This document shows, piece by piece, positions 9,454-18,459 of a stretch of 64,000 nucleotides of DNA. A model generated the notes under the pieces. That model was not told where the DNA came from. It saw only the letters and a program-made list of their open reading frames with translations, and searched no databases. The stretch's first letter is position 1; each line of letters begins with the position of its first letter. Made by a program: the position numbers and the translations under genes. The DNA is from Pseudomonas xantholysinigenes (GTDB lineage Bacteria; Pseudomonadota; Gammaproteobacteria; Pseudomonadales; Pseudomonadaceae), in NCBI RefSeq assembly GCF_014268885.2, contig NZ_CP077095.1, positions 1,617,501 to 1,681,500 on the forward strand. Direction: 5' to 3'.

Positions 9454-9614
9454 CTAGGCTCTGTACGAAAAGCCTTGATACTCGGTGATGCTGCGTTGAA
9501 AACAGCCTCGGAATGCTCATTTACAACCCGTAAAGTCGTACGCGACTCCGACCGTTCCTCGGCTGTTTTCGCCTTGCCTGACCTTCGTCTCAAGACTTTT
9601 CATACAGACCCTAG
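9454..9614. mobile_element. 153-bp MITE-like palindromic element with CTAG flanks
   Basis: The interior 9458-9610 is almost fully self-complementary: left GCTCTGTACGAAAAGCCTTG, right end reversed GGTCTGTATGAAAAGTCTTG, and the inner parts also pair (AAAACAGCCTCGGAA with its counterpart around 9560-9575). CTAG stands at both sides (9454-9457 and 9611-9614), consistent with a 4-bp target duplication. There is no transposase gene. It lies between the two divergent transcription units, 39 bp before the plus-strand rhs start, and may supply or alter its promoter. Confidence 0.7.
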
Positions 9615-9637
9615 CCAGTGCCAGGATAGGGTTCATA

Positions 9638-11195
9638 AAGGAGCCTCGACCGATGTCCACCAGTACTTCTTTGCATTCCAACGCCTTCAACTTCATGGGC
9701 TATCTGCAAGGCGGTGTCGACCCGCGCACGGGCCAGTACACGGTTTCCATCAGCCTGCTCGAGGCCAAGGTCAATGCCCTGCAAGGCCCCGACCTGCCCC
9801 TGGCGCTGTTCTTCAGCCCCCTCAACCCGTTCGACTCCGGTTACGGGCTCGGCTGGAACCTGCAGCTGTCGCAGTACGACACCGCCACCCAGGTCATCTC
9901 GGCGCACAGCGGCGGCAGCTTCCGCCGCACCGGCTCGGAGGGCAGCCGGTTATTGATGCGCGAGCAGAAAATCGATGACTTCCGGCTTTTCGACGAGGGT
10001 GGCGGTAACTACCGCCTGGTACACCGCTCGGGCCTGGTAGAACGCCTGGTCAAGCAGCCCGGCAGTGATCTGGCCCTGCCGCAAGAGGTCTATGGCGACA
10101 AAGGCCACGTGCTCAAGCTTGAATACCTGCAGTTCAGGGACAAAGACAACAAGATTCACCCCCGCCTGGCGCTGATCAAGGATCACAACGACAAGGTCGT
10201 GCTGCGGATCGACCGCCAGACCGATGGCCTCGACATCCACCTCAACCCCAACGACAGTGGCAACGCCAAGGCCAGCTACCACCTGCAGCTGGACAACCTC
10301 AAGCGCGTGAGCCGCGTGGTGCTGCCCACCACGGAGGCGGCGTCCTGGCGTTACCAGTATGAGGAGATCGAAAAATTACACGTCATCAAGGAAGTGGATA
10401 CGCCCATCGGCGCCAATGAGGTCATCACCCACAGCCGCGTTGCCAGCAATCATCATCGCGTGCCCGAGAAAGCCGGGGGCGGTTACCTGCCCCGGGTCTT
10501 GCAGCATGTCATCAAGCCCAGCAGCGGGCAACACGACACCTTGACCATTGTCTATGCCTATGCGCTGAGCAAGGGCAATGGGTACAGGGCGGGCAACAAC
10601 TTCCTGGGTGCCAACCTGACCCACAACAAGCCGGACTATGGCCTGGACTACTTGTTCAGTTCGGTGGGCACCTACGCCTACGGCTCGACCGAGACACGCA
10701 CGAAGCAGGGCGAGGAGCACAAGATCGAGCGCGAGTACAACCGTTTCCACCTGCTGGCCCGCGAGGAGACCACCCACACCGATACCAAGACCCAAGTCAC
10801 CTCCACCGAAATGACTGAAACGGCTTATTACAGCAACGGCGGTTATTTCCATGAGGACCACGCCTATTGCCAGTTGCCGGGGATCACCACGCGCACCTGG
10901 AAGCGCAACAGCGGCATGTCTTACCTCGAAGGGGACATCCGCCTGTACAAGCCAGACGGCAACCTGGAGAGCGAGGCTCAGGTGCATGGCGATCCACGCA
11001 TCGACAAGCCGGTGCTTGGCCTGACCAAGGCCTACGAGTGGTATGCGACCGGCGGCGAGGGCGCCGATCCGCGCGACCCCAACTACTTCACGCCACGCCT
11101 GAAACGCACCGCACGGATTCCCGACCCTACCGCCGCGCACAAGGATGCGCCGACGCTGTACCAGCACTACAGCTACGAGAAGGCCGCTGCGCTGC
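9638..11195. repeat. Right arm of the >1.5-kb inverted repeat
   Basis: This is the partner of 1-1558. It covers the ribosome binding site and the first 1543 bp of the plus-strand rhs gene. Because both rhs copies read outward, recombination between the arms would invert the 8-kb middle and exchange which rhs 3' part follows the A-B-C operon. Confidence 0.95.
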
Positions 11196-13768
11196 CCGGT
11201 AACGGGCCAAAATCCTGGCACCGGATCAAGCGCGAGGTGCTGTCGCTGAGTGAGACCGAATCGGGCGATGGGGTGCAGGCGACCGATTACGCCTATTTCG
11301 ATACGCCCTCCCAGTCCCAGACCCATGGCAGGGTAGAGTCCGAAACCGTCACCCTCAACGGCAAGCCCACCGTCACCGCCTACTGCTATGACTGCGAGGA
11401 AGCACCGGGCAAGCGTGTCAGCGCACCGGTGGATCTCCCGGCGCACGTCAAGGCACTGCAACGCAGGATCAAGCTTCTGCAGCGCAAGTTGCTCGATGAC
11501 GAGCCTCTGCTGACGACCTTCCAGACCGTGACCGGGTGGGACCACAAGGAGGACGGCAGCCCGGAGGAGTCGCGGCAGAAGACCATGACATTGACCCATT
11601 CGCTGCTTACCGGCGAGCCGGTGCTCAATGCCGACGACAACGATGTGCAGATCCACTACGAGTACGATCAGTTGCGCCGGGTAACGGCCGAAACCGTGGC
11701 ACCTGACGATGACGCCTTCAAGGCGACACGCCATTACACCTACACCTTGTGCAGCAAACTCGGCGATCAGGCGCAGCAGACCCGGCAGGATGTCAACGAG
11801 GTCATCACCCTTACCACGCTTGACGGCCTCAATCGTGTGGTGAAGGAAGAGCGCCAGGACAAGGACTTTGACGCTGGCAACTTCCGTTTGCTGTACACCG
11901 CCGTCTACAACACGCTTGGGCAATTGACAGAGCAGACCGAGTACGACTGGCATGAGAAGACTCTTGTGCCCCTGAAATCGACATTCGAGTACGACATCCG
12001 GGGCCAGCAGCGCGCGGTGACGGGGCCCGACAACGTCAAGCTAGTCGAAGAGACCGATCCGGTCGGCACGGCTGAGAGCAAGGGCAGGCGAGTGCTGACG
12101 TGGCGAGAGGAAGGCACTGGAGCGAATCCGAAGAAAACCGGCGTTACCGAGACTTGGTTCAATCGGTTCGACGAGCCGGCTCGGATTGAGCGGCGCGATC
12201 TGGGCAATCGCCGGCTCAGCCTGCAGGTCAATGGCCACGATGGTCTCGGTCGGCTGGTTGAGCAGGTCGTGGGCGATACGGTCAAGCGGACTACGAAGTT
12301 TGCCTATGACCACTTCAATCGAAACCTCGATACGACACTGCCTGACGGCGCCCTCGTCACGCGAAAATATGCAGATCACAGCAGTGAGGACCTGCCGATC
12401 AGTATCACCGTGCAGGAATCCGCCGTGGCCGAAGCGAAGGAGCTGGGTACCCGGGGCTTCGATGGGTTGGGCAGGATAGTAGTGTCCATAACTGGAGGTC
12501 GGGAGCAGACGTATGTCTATGATGCGGGTGTACGAAAAGCCAAGATCATGACAACGCCGGAAGGCGAGATTCATTTTACCTATGAGCTCAAGCTCAGCGA
12601 GAACCCCGTATCGCGCGTGCTGGGCGCCACTGCTGGCGGGCTTGCGGTGGTCTACGACTACGACAAGAAGAATGCACGCCTGAACGGCTGGACCATGCCG
12701 CCGGAAAGTGAGCGTCCCTGGCAGAAGCTCGAGCGCAAGTATTACCAGACTGGCCAGATCAAAAGCGAAACCTGGACACAGCACGCCAATGGTGATGAAG
12801 GCGCTCCACCGATAGGTGAATCGCAAGCCCAGCACTATGTTTACAGCCACCGAGGGCGCTTGCTCAGCTACACCGATGTCCTGGGCCAAATCCAGACCAA
12901 CGACTACTACCCTACCGGGCAGTTGCAAAAGACCACGTTGAAGGACAAGACCGGCAAGGTGTTGCTGGAAACTGACTTTACCTACTACGAACTTGGGCAG
13001 CTCAAGTCGCACACCACGCATGACCGTGAGGCTGGGCAGTCACTGGCCACCGAGTTGACGTACGACGAGTTCGATCGTGAGACCGAGCGCAAGTTCACGG
13101 CTGGGTCGATGGTGCAGACGCTGGCACAGACCTACGATGACGTGGACGCAATGAAGAAGCGTACGTTGTCCGAGGGGGGCGTGAACCTGCGGGTCGAGGA
13201 TTATGAGTACGACAAGCGCCAGCGCCTGGAGAAATATACCTTCACCGGCCGTAATATTGACAACGACCCCTACCAGCCACAAGACCCTTATGGCAACTAT
13301 ATTACCGGGCAGCAGTTCACCTTCGATGCCTTGGACAATATCACTAAGGTGGTGACTGTGTTTGTCGGTGGCTCAAATACGGCGACCTATCATTTCGAGG
13401 GCAAGGACCCGGCGCAGTTGAGCAGAATCACCAATAAAGCCACAGGCTCGACGGCGCGCACGTTGAACGGCTACCCGGAGGAAATTGTTCTGGAGTATGA
13501 CGGAAATGGCAACCTGGTTGTCGATGAGCAGGGGCGTGCGCTCACGTACAACGCGCTTAATCAGTTGTTGTCCGTGAGCGAGGGTGGAAAAGCAATTGCC
13601 TCGTACCTCTATAATCCGCAAAACATTCTGATGGCCGCGGATGAAGAGCAGCGTTTCTATCTGGGCGATGAATTGACCGCGCTCAAGACCCGCGATGGAG
13701 GAACGCGCATCAGTACTTCGCCGGCGGGGCCGTTGGCTGAAACGACAGTGTCGCAGGGGCAGGAGTGA
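9653..13768 (+). CDS. RHS/YD-repeat (TcC-like) protein, C-terminally short
   Basis: 1371 aa from an ATG at 9653 with AAAGGAG nine bases upstream. The N-terminal ~500 residues are those shared with the minus-strand copy. The C-terminal half has many YD/RHS strands, e.g. Y-D-Y-D-K-K-N-A-R-L-N-G-W, Y-E-Y-D-K-R-Q-R-L-E-K-Y and L-E-Y-D-G-N-G-N-L. In TcC/Rhs proteins these strands form a hollow cocoon that encloses a variable C-terminal toxin. Here the protein ends after L-T-A-L-K-T-R-D-G-G and about 23 further residues. It lacks the conserved core end (Y-x-x-Y-G-H ... G-Y-R-x-Y-x-P ... D-P-x-G) and any toxin tail. No signal peptide. The gene is either 3'-truncated by recombination or a naturally short core. 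The next gene starts six bases downstream. Confidence 0.85.
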   Translation: MSTSTSLHSNAFNFMGYLQGGVDPRTGQYTVSISLLEAKVNALQGPDLPLALFFSPLNPFDSGYGLGWNLQLSQYDTATQVISAHSGGSFRRTGSEGSRLLMREQKIDDFRLFDEGGGNYRLVHRSGLVERLVKQPGSDLALPQEVYGDKGHVLKLEYLQFRDKDNKIHPRLALIKDHNDKVVLRIDRQTDGLDIHLNPNDSGNAKASYHLQLDNLKRVSRVVLPTTEAASWRYQYEEIEKLHVIKEVDTPIGANEVITHSRVASNHHRVPEKAGGGYLPRVLQHVIKPSSGQHDTLTIVYAYALSKGNGYRAGNNFLGANLTHNKPDYGLDYLFSSVGTYAYGSTETRTKQGEEHKIEREYNRFHLLAREETTHTDTKTQVTSTEMTETAYYSNGGYFHEDHAYCQLPGITTRTWKRNSGMSYLEGDIRLYKPDGNLESEAQVHGDPRIDKPVLGLTKAYEWYATGGEGADPRDPNYFTPRLKRTARIPDPTAAHKDAPTLYQHYSYEKAAALPGNGPKSWHRIKREVLSLSETESGDGVQATDYAYFDTPSQSQTHGRVESETVTLNGKPTVTAYCYDCEEAPGKRVSAPVDLPAHVKALQRRIKLLQRKLLDDEPLLTTFQTVTGWDHKEDGSPEESRQKTMTLTHSLLTGEPVLNADDNDVQIHYEYDQLRRVTAETVAPDDDAFKATRHYTYTLCSKLGDQAQQTRQDVNEVITLTTLDGLNRVVKEERQDKDFDAGNFRLLYTAVYNTLGQLTEQTEYDWHEKTLVPLKSTFEYDIRGQQRAVTGPDNVKLVEETDPVGTAESKGRRVLTWREEGTGANPKKTGVTETWFNRFDEPARIERRDLGNRRLSLQVNGHDGLGRLVEQVVGDTVKRTTKFAYDHFNRNLDTTLPDGALVTRKYADHSSEDLPISITVQESAVAEAKELGTRGFDGLGRIVVSITGGREQTYVYDAGVRKAKIMTTPEGEIHFTYELKLSENPVSRVLGATAGGLAVVYDYDKKNARLNGWTMPPESERPWQKLERKYYQTGQIKSETWTQHANGDEGAPPIGESQAQHYVYSHRGRLLSYTDVLGQIQTNDYYPTGQLQKTTLKDKTGKVLLETDFTYYELGQLKSHTTHDREAGQSLATELTYDEFDRETERKFTAGSMVQTLAQTYDDVDAMKKRTLSEGGVNLRVEDYEYDKRQRLEKYTFTGRNIDNDPYQPQDPYGNYITGQQFTFDALDNITKVVTVFVGGSNTATYHFEGKDPAQLSRITNKATGSTARTLNGYPEEIVLEYDGNGNLVVDEQGRALTYNALNQLLSVSEGGKAIASYLYNPQNILMAADEEQRFYLGDELTALKTRDGGTRISTSPAGPLAETTVSQGQE

Positions 13769-13773
13769 TGGCG

Positions 13774-14265
13774 ATGAAATATATAGTATTGAGTGTAACA
13801 ATGCTGTTGAGTACGGCGCTGGCAGCTGCTTCAGGTACCCAGCTTCCGCACGAAAATACAGTCGGGGGTCAGCGTGTAGAAGGGAATGTCATAATTTACG
13901 ATAAAGAGTTGAGGAGGTCTTGCTCGCTCCAGCCTATAGCGGGAGTGAACGAGGTGTACAGATTTGGCTCCGGCAAGACCTGTACATCACTACCCAGTGA
14001 TGAAGCCTATTATTTTAAAATAGACGGGGTGCCGTCCGCGGTGCTCGTCACTTTTTACGATTCCCCCGACTGTTCCTCCGATGTTGGTAATTTCGCCTTC
14101 ATGGTGCGTACAACGCAAAGCCCAACAACGCTTAACGAAATACTGCTCAGTGATGCCCACGAGAAACCAGCGGGGACAATACTTGGCCCCGGGCTAAGAT
14201 TGGAGTGGAAGACAGGGTCAGGGCAAGTGGGAGGCAAGCTGTCCTGTGTAAGAATAGAGCACTGA
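13774..14265 (+). CDS. Small secreted protein of unknown function
   Basis: 163 aa. The start chosen is the ATG at 13774 because AGGAG (13761-13765) is eight bases upstream; ATGs at 13768 and a GTG at 13765 are too close to it. The N-terminus is a clear Sec signal peptide (M-K-Y-I-V-L-S-V-T-M-L-L-S-T-A-L-A-A-A-S, cleavage near residue 20). The mature part has four to five Cys (C-S-L-Q, C-T-S-L, D-C-S-S, L-S-C-V) that may form disulfides. The gene is AT-richer than its surroundings and follows the rhs stop by five bases, so it is probably cotranscribed. Position suggests an immunity or accessory protein of the rhs gene, but the periplasmic location and lack of a recognised domain leave this open. 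Confidence 0.7.
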   Translation: MKYIVLSVTMLLSTALAAASGTQLPHENTVGGQRVEGNVIIYDKELRRSCSLQPIAGVNEVYRFGSGKTCTSLPSDEAYYFKIDGVPSAVLVTFYDSPDCSSDVGNFAFMVRTTQSPTTLNEILLSDAHEKPAGTILGPGLRLEWKTGSGQVGGKLSCVRIEH

Positions 14266-14328
14266 TTATGTGAATATTGTTCAACTGCTGGGGAAATTAA
14301 GCAGACACAACCAGTGATGAGCCAGAAG

Positions 14329-14362
14329 CCCATGGCACGCCACGTAGTGCCATGGGCATTTT
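14329..14362. terminator. Strong hairpin between convergent genes
   Basis: An 11-bp perfect stem GCCCATGGCAC / GTGCCATGGGC with an 8-base loop, followed by ATTTT, ends the plus-strand unit at 14265. It lies between convergent genes and could act for both, though the T-run is short. Confidence 0.7.
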
Positions 14363-14366
14363 CCTG

Positions 14367-14777
14367 TCAGTGAGACGTATCTCCGTTTGCGCGCTGGGCA
14401 CGTTGCTTTTCCAGGTGCCATTCGAAGGTTTCACCTCGTTGCTCAGCAAGGTAACGACGTTCTTCCAGTTCCTGGTACAAGGCCAGCTCTTCATCCGGCA
14501 TGAAATGCAGGCAGTCGCCGGCAAAGAACCACAGCAAGTCGCGCGGCACCAGGTGGGCGATCTGCGGGTAGCGCTGGATCACCTGGCAGATCAGGTCCTG
14601 GCCCAGGTACTGGCTTTGCAGCGGGTCCTGGGGCAGCAGGGTGAGCAGTTCGTCGAAGCGCTCGAGGAACAGGGCGTGGCTTTCCTCCGGGACCTGTTCG
14701 GCTTCCCCCAGCGCGGCCAGGATGGTGCGCAGGTGGTGGAGCAGTTGCAGGTGGTATTCCAGGTGGGGGTTGGCCAT
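14367..14777 (-). CDS. Conserved hypothetical protein (PA2817-like)
   Basis: 136 aa from the ATG at 14777 with GAGGAG seven bases upstream; longer in-frame extensions would run through a REP-like region and are not supported. The sequence is soluble and mostly helical, rich in Leu, Glu and Gln (H-L-E-Y-H-L-Q-L-L-H-H-L near the start). In Pseudomonas this small gene sits next to the fadE-type gene, as here (175 bp apart, same strand). I know no biochemical function. Confidence that it is real is high because of the start signal and the conserved context, which I recall for P. aeruginosa PA2815-PA2817. Confidence 0.75.
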   Translation of the reverse strand: MANPHLEYHLQLLHHLRTILAALGEAEQVPEESHALFLERFDELLTLLPQDPLQSQYLGQDLICQVIQRYPQIAHLVPRDLLWFFAGDCLHFMPDEELALYQELEERRYLAEQRGETFEWHLEKQRAQRANGDTSH

Positions 14778-14864
14778 GGCGGCGCTCCTCGGTGGTTGAA
14801 ACGGGGGGGCGGAGTATACGCCGGTTTTGTACAGGCTGGCAGCGCAGTAGCCTGTACTGGCGTT

Positions 14865-14937
14865 ATCGCGGGGCAAGTCGCATCGGCGCACCGCCGCGTT
14901 GCGTCAATAGCCTGTGGGAGCGGAATTGCCCCGCGAT
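14865..14937. repeat. REP-type palindrome
   Basis: ATCGCGGGGCAA and its complement TTGCCCCGCGAT enclose about 50 bases containing the REP-like string CCTGTGGGAGCGGAATTG. It fills the gap between fadE and the small gene downstream. Confidence 0.6.
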
Positions 14938-14952
14938 GCGGTCGACGAATGC

Positions 14953-17400
14953 TCAGCGCACTTTGCCAGCCTCGGGCAGCAGCACTGCCTTGTCGAACGC
15001 ATCCACATCGATCACCACCCGCCGTGCCTGCTCAGCCTGGCGCAGGCGCTGACCTTCCTCCGCTTGCAATACGCCGGCTTCGATGGCGGCGTCGATCAGC
15101 GACTGCCCTGGTGCCGCCTGCACGTTGCCTTCCTTGACCGCCTGATGCAGCGCCTTGTGCAGCGGGGCAGCATCGTCCAGCAGGTCGCAGGCTGTCTGCA
15201 GCGCGGCCACCGGGTCGCCGTCGGCTTGAGGCCTGAAGCAGCCCGCCAGCAGCTCTTCCAGTGCCGGGTCGCCCTTGCTGCGGCCGATCAGCGCCGCTAC
15301 CTCGGCATCCAGTTCATCACTGGGCCCGGTATGCCGACGACCGAACGGGAACACCAGCACCCGCAGGGCGCAGCCCAGGAAACGGTTGGGGAAGTTGTCG
15401 AGCAGTGCATCGAGAGCCTTTTCCGCTTGGCCCAGGCTTTCCTCCAGCGCCCAGCGCAGCAACGGGCGCAGGTACTCGGGCGAGCCGAGGTCGTGGTAGC
15501 GCTTGAGCGCGGCGCTGGACAGGTACAGGTAGCTGAGCACATCGCCCAGCCGGGCGCTCAGGCGTTCGCGGCGCTTGAGCGCGCCGCCGAGTAGCATCAT
15601 CGACAGGTCGGCCAGCAGGGCAAACGCCCCCGCCTGGCGGTTCAGCGCGCGGAAGTAACCCTGGCTCAAAGCATCGCCCGGAACCTTCTCGAAATGCCCC
15701 AGGCCCAGGCCCAGCACCAAGGTGCTGGCGGCGTTGCCGGCGGCGAACAGGATGTGCTGCAGCAGCAGGTCGTCGAACTCGTTCAACGCCTGGTCGTGGT
15801 CCTCGCGCCCGGCCAGGGCCATTTCCCTAAGCACGAACGGGTGGCAGCGGATCGCGCCCTGGCCGAAGATCATCAGGTTGCGCGAGAGGATGTTGGCCCC
15901 TTCGACAGTGATGAAGATCGGCGCGCCTTGCCAGTTGCGGCCCAGGTAGTTGTTCGGGCCCATGATGATGCCCTTGCCGCCGTGCACGTCCATGGCGTGC
16001 TGGATGCATTCGCGGCCGCGCTCGGTGAGGTGGTACTTGAGGATCGCCGACAGCACCGAGGGCTTTTCGCCCAGGTCCACGGCCTTGGCGGTGAGCAGGC
16101 GGGCGCTGTCCATCAGCCAGGCGTTGCCGCCGATGCGCGCCAGGGATTCCTGGATGCCTTCGAAGGCCGCCAGCGGCACGTTGAACTGTTCACGAACGCG
16201 CGCGTACTGGCCGGTGACCAGGCTGGTGTACTTGGCCGCGCCCGTGCCCACGGCCGGCAAGGAGATCGAGCGGCCCACCGACAAGCAGTTCATCAGCATC
16301 ATCCAGCCCTTGCCGAGCATGGCCTGGCCGCCGATCAGCAGATCCAGCGGGACGAACACGTCCTTGCCGCTGTTGGGACCGTTCATGAATGCCGCGCCCA
16401 GCGGCAGGTGGCGCCTGCCGATCTCGACGCCGGGGGTGTCGGTGGGGATCAGCGCCAGGCTGATGCCCAGGTCTTCTTGCTCGCCCAGCAGATGGTCTGG
16501 GTCGTAGGCCTTGAACGCCAGGCCGAGCAGGGTGGCGACCGGGCCCAGGGTGATGTAGCGCTTTTCCCAGTTCAGGCGCAGGCCGATGACTTCCTCGCCC
16601 TGCCACTGGCCCTTGCAGACGATGCCGGTATCGGGCATGGCGCCGGCATCCGAGCCGGCCAGCGGGCCGGTGAGGGCGAAGCAGGGGATCTCTTCGCCGC
16701 GGGCCAGGCGTGGCAGATAGTGGTTGCGTTGTTCGTCGGTGCCGTAGTGCAGCAGCAGTTCGGCCGGGCCCAGGGAGTTGGGCACCATCACCGTGGAGGC
16801 CAGGTCGCCGCTGCGGGTGGCCAGTTTCATCGCCACCTGGGAATGGGCATAGGCCGAGAAGCCCTTGCCACCGTATTCCTTGGGGATGATCAGGGCGAAG
16901 AAGCCGTGCTGCTTGATGAAGTCCCAGGCTTGCGACGGCAGGTCGAGGTCCTGGCCGATCTGCCAGTCGCTGACCATGGCGCACAGCTGCTCGGTGGGGC
17001 CGTCGATGAACGCCTGTTCTTCCTCGCTCAGCTTGGGCGCGTCGTAGCCGAGCAGGGTGTTCCAGTCGGGGCGTCCGCTGAACAGGTGGCCGTCCCACCA
17101 CACGGTGCCGGCGTCAATGGCTTCGCGCTCGGTCTGCGACATTGGCGGCAGGGTGCGCTGGAACCAGCTGAACATCGGCGTGGTGAACAACTTGCGGCGC
17201 ATCTCCGGCAGGACGAAGAAGGCGGCCTTGAGGGCGATCACCACCCAGATCAGCGTCAGCAGCCAGCCCGGCGCGCTGCTGAACAGGCCCATGAGCAGGG
17301 TGTAGGCGGCGATCGCCGCGAGGATCTGCAAGGGCGCCAGGCGCCGATGCAGGAGATACGCGGCGCCTAGCACCAGGACCAGCAACCACAACAGCAACAT
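14953..17400 (-). CDS. fadE: Acyl-CoA dehydrogenase FadE
   Basis: 815 aa, the usual length of FadE (about 814). It catalyses the first step of fatty-acid beta-oxidation, FAD-dependent formation of trans-2-enoyl-CoA. Two hydrophobic stretches at residues 1-65 should anchor it in the inner membrane. The acyl-CoA dehydrogenase core follows from about residue 120, with F-A-L-T-G-P-L-A-G-S-D-A-G, the substrate-loop G-R-S-I-S-L-P-A, and D-V-H-G-G-K-G-I-I-M-G-P-N-N-Y near residue 475. The C-terminal third is the DUF1974 extension typical of FadE. It has its own transcription unit. A GST gene starts divergently about 300 bp away. Confidence 0.95.
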   Translation of the reverse strand: MLLLWLLVLVLGAAYLLHRRLAPLQILAAIAAYTLLMGLFSSAPGWLLTLIWVVIALKAAFFVLPEMRRKLFTTPMFSWFQRTLPPMSQTEREAIDAGTVWWDGHLFSGRPDWNTLLGYDAPKLSEEEQAFIDGPTEQLCAMVSDWQIGQDLDLPSQAWDFIKQHGFFALIIPKEYGGKGFSAYAHSQVAMKLATRSGDLASTVMVPNSLGPAELLLHYGTDEQRNHYLPRLARGEEIPCFALTGPLAGSDAGAMPDTGIVCKGQWQGEEVIGLRLNWEKRYITLGPVATLLGLAFKAYDPDHLLGEQEDLGISLALIPTDTPGVEIGRRHLPLGAAFMNGPNSGKDVFVPLDLLIGGQAMLGKGWMMLMNCLSVGRSISLPAVGTGAAKYTSLVTGQYARVREQFNVPLAAFEGIQESLARIGGNAWLMDSARLLTAKAVDLGEKPSVLSAILKYHLTERGRECIQHAMDVHGGKGIIMGPNNYLGRNWQGAPIFITVEGANILSRNLMIFGQGAIRCHPFVLREMALAGREDHDQALNEFDDLLLQHILFAAGNAASTLVLGLGLGHFEKVPGDALSQGYFRALNRQAGAFALLADLSMMLLGGALKRRERLSARLGDVLSYLYLSSAALKRYHDLGSPEYLRPLLRWALEESLGQAEKALDALLDNFPNRFLGCALRVLVFPFGRRHTGPSDELDAEVAALIGRSKGDPALEELLAGCFRPQADGDPVAALQTACDLLDDAAPLHKALHQAVKEGNVQAAPGQSLIDAAIEAGVLQAEEGQRLRQAEQARRVVIDVDAFDKAVLLPEAGKVR

Positions 17401-17588
17401 GATTCTTCCTCCTTGGAAGCGGGGCGGATGGCCAATCCACAGAGCTTAGACGCGCTGGGGCAGATGGCCTGCCTAGGAAATGACAGGGCGGGGCGTTGGG
17501 AGTTCGTTCGGTGACTGTCGATGGATCCTGCGGCCGCTTTCCGACCGGTTCGACGCCTCGGCAAGGTCGCTCAGGAGTGCGCGTGTCC

Positions 17589-17633
17589 CTGTAGGAGCGG
17601 CCTTGTGCCGCGAAAGGGCTGCGCAGCAGCCCC
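17589..17633. repeat. REP element in the fadE/GST divergent region
   Basis: The gap 17401-17703 (303 bp) holds one REP unit, CTGTAGGAGCGGCCTTGTGC followed by CGCGAAAGGGCTGCGCAGCAGC. It should also contain the two divergent promoters, but I see no convincing -35/-10 pair. Confidence 0.7.
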
Positions 17634-17703
17634 TCGGTTTCACTGGCACTCTCCACTTCGTGGAGTAGACTGTCCGACCTCTCGCATACATAAGGACGTT
17701 GCC

Positions 17704-18327
17704 ATGCTGAAGATCTGGGGTCGCAAGAATTCGAGCAATGTACGCAAGGCGTTGTGGATTGCCCATGAGCTGGGCCTGGACTTCGAGGCCATCGACGCCG
17801 GTGGCGCCTTTGGCGTGGTCAACGAGCCCGACTACCGTGCCCGCAACCCCAATGGCCTGGTGCCCATGCTCGAAGATGGCGACCTGGTGCTGTGGGAATC
17901 CAACGCCATCGTCCGTTACCTGTGCGCCGAATATGGGGCCGAGCAGGGCTGGTACCTCGAGGATCCGCGCCAGCGCGCCTTGGCCGACAAGTGGATGGAC
18001 TGGAACACCTCGTCCTTGGCCGGGCCATTCCGCCCGTTGTTCTGGGGCATGCTGCGCACCCCCGAGGAGCAGCGCGACTGGGTGGCGATCAACGCCGCGC
18101 ACAAGCAGTGCGCCGAGTTGCTGGCCATCGCCGACGCGACCCTGGCCAAGCAGCCCTACCTCTCCGGCGAGCAGATCGGCATGGGCGACATTCCCCTGGG
18201 CAGCTTCATCTATGCCTGGTTCGAAATGCCCATCGAACGCCCGGCCATGCACCACCTCGAAGCCTGGTATGAACGCCTCAAGCAGCGCCCGGCCTACCAG
18301 GCGGCGGTAATGACCGCGCTGACCTGA
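17704..18327 (+). CDS. Glutathione S-transferase family protein (PA2813-like)
   Basis: 207 aa from an ATG with AAGGA seven bases upstream. The N-terminal thioredoxin-fold domain (1-80) starts M-L-K-I-W-G-R-K-N-S-S-N-V and has N-P-N-G-L-V-P-M-L plus the E-S-N-A-I glutathione-binding motif. The C-terminal helical domain has G-M-G-D-I-P-L-G, the N-capping box region typical of GSTs. The Ser-Ser-Asn near residue 10 is a likely active-site position for thiolate stabilisation, as in Ser-type classes. The protein is cytosolic. Substrate is unknown. It is followed by 132 bp and then the ABC exporter genes, an arrangement also known in P. aeruginosa. Confidence 0.9.
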   Translation: MLKIWGRKNSSNVRKALWIAHELGLDFEAIDAGGAFGVVNEPDYRARNPNGLVPMLEDGDLVLWESNAIVRYLCAEYGAEQGWYLEDPRQRALADKWMDWNTSSLAGPFRPLFWGMLRTPEEQRDWVAINAAHKQCAELLAIADATLAKQPYLSGEQIGMGDIPLGSFIYAWFEMPIERPAMHHLEAWYERLKQRPAYQAAVMTALT

Positions 18328-18459
18328 GGGCACTTCGATAGTCATTATCAATAGATGTGACTGTACTTGTGCGGCCAGCCCTTGCACCATGGCCGCACGC
18401 ACTGCGCCAGTGACTTCGCCTGGCGTGTCCTGAACCTTTTTTTCGGTACCTGACCCGCT

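Noticed and set aside
9378..9593. 71-codon minus-strand frame across the palindromic elements
   Set aside because: It lies within the MITE-like inverted repeats, has no ribosome binding site and no resemblance to a transposase.
15694..17370. 558-codon open frame on the plus strand
   Set aside because: Antisense of fadE; Val/Gln/Gly-rich shadow without motifs or a ribosome binding site.
17521..17703. N-terminal extension of the GST gene
   Set aside because: It runs through a REP element; the family start and ribosome binding site are at 17704.
18336..18354. GATAGTCATTATCAATAG as a Fur box before the ABC exporter
   Set aside because: Only about half of the 19-bp consensus fits and the neighbouring genes have no iron link.
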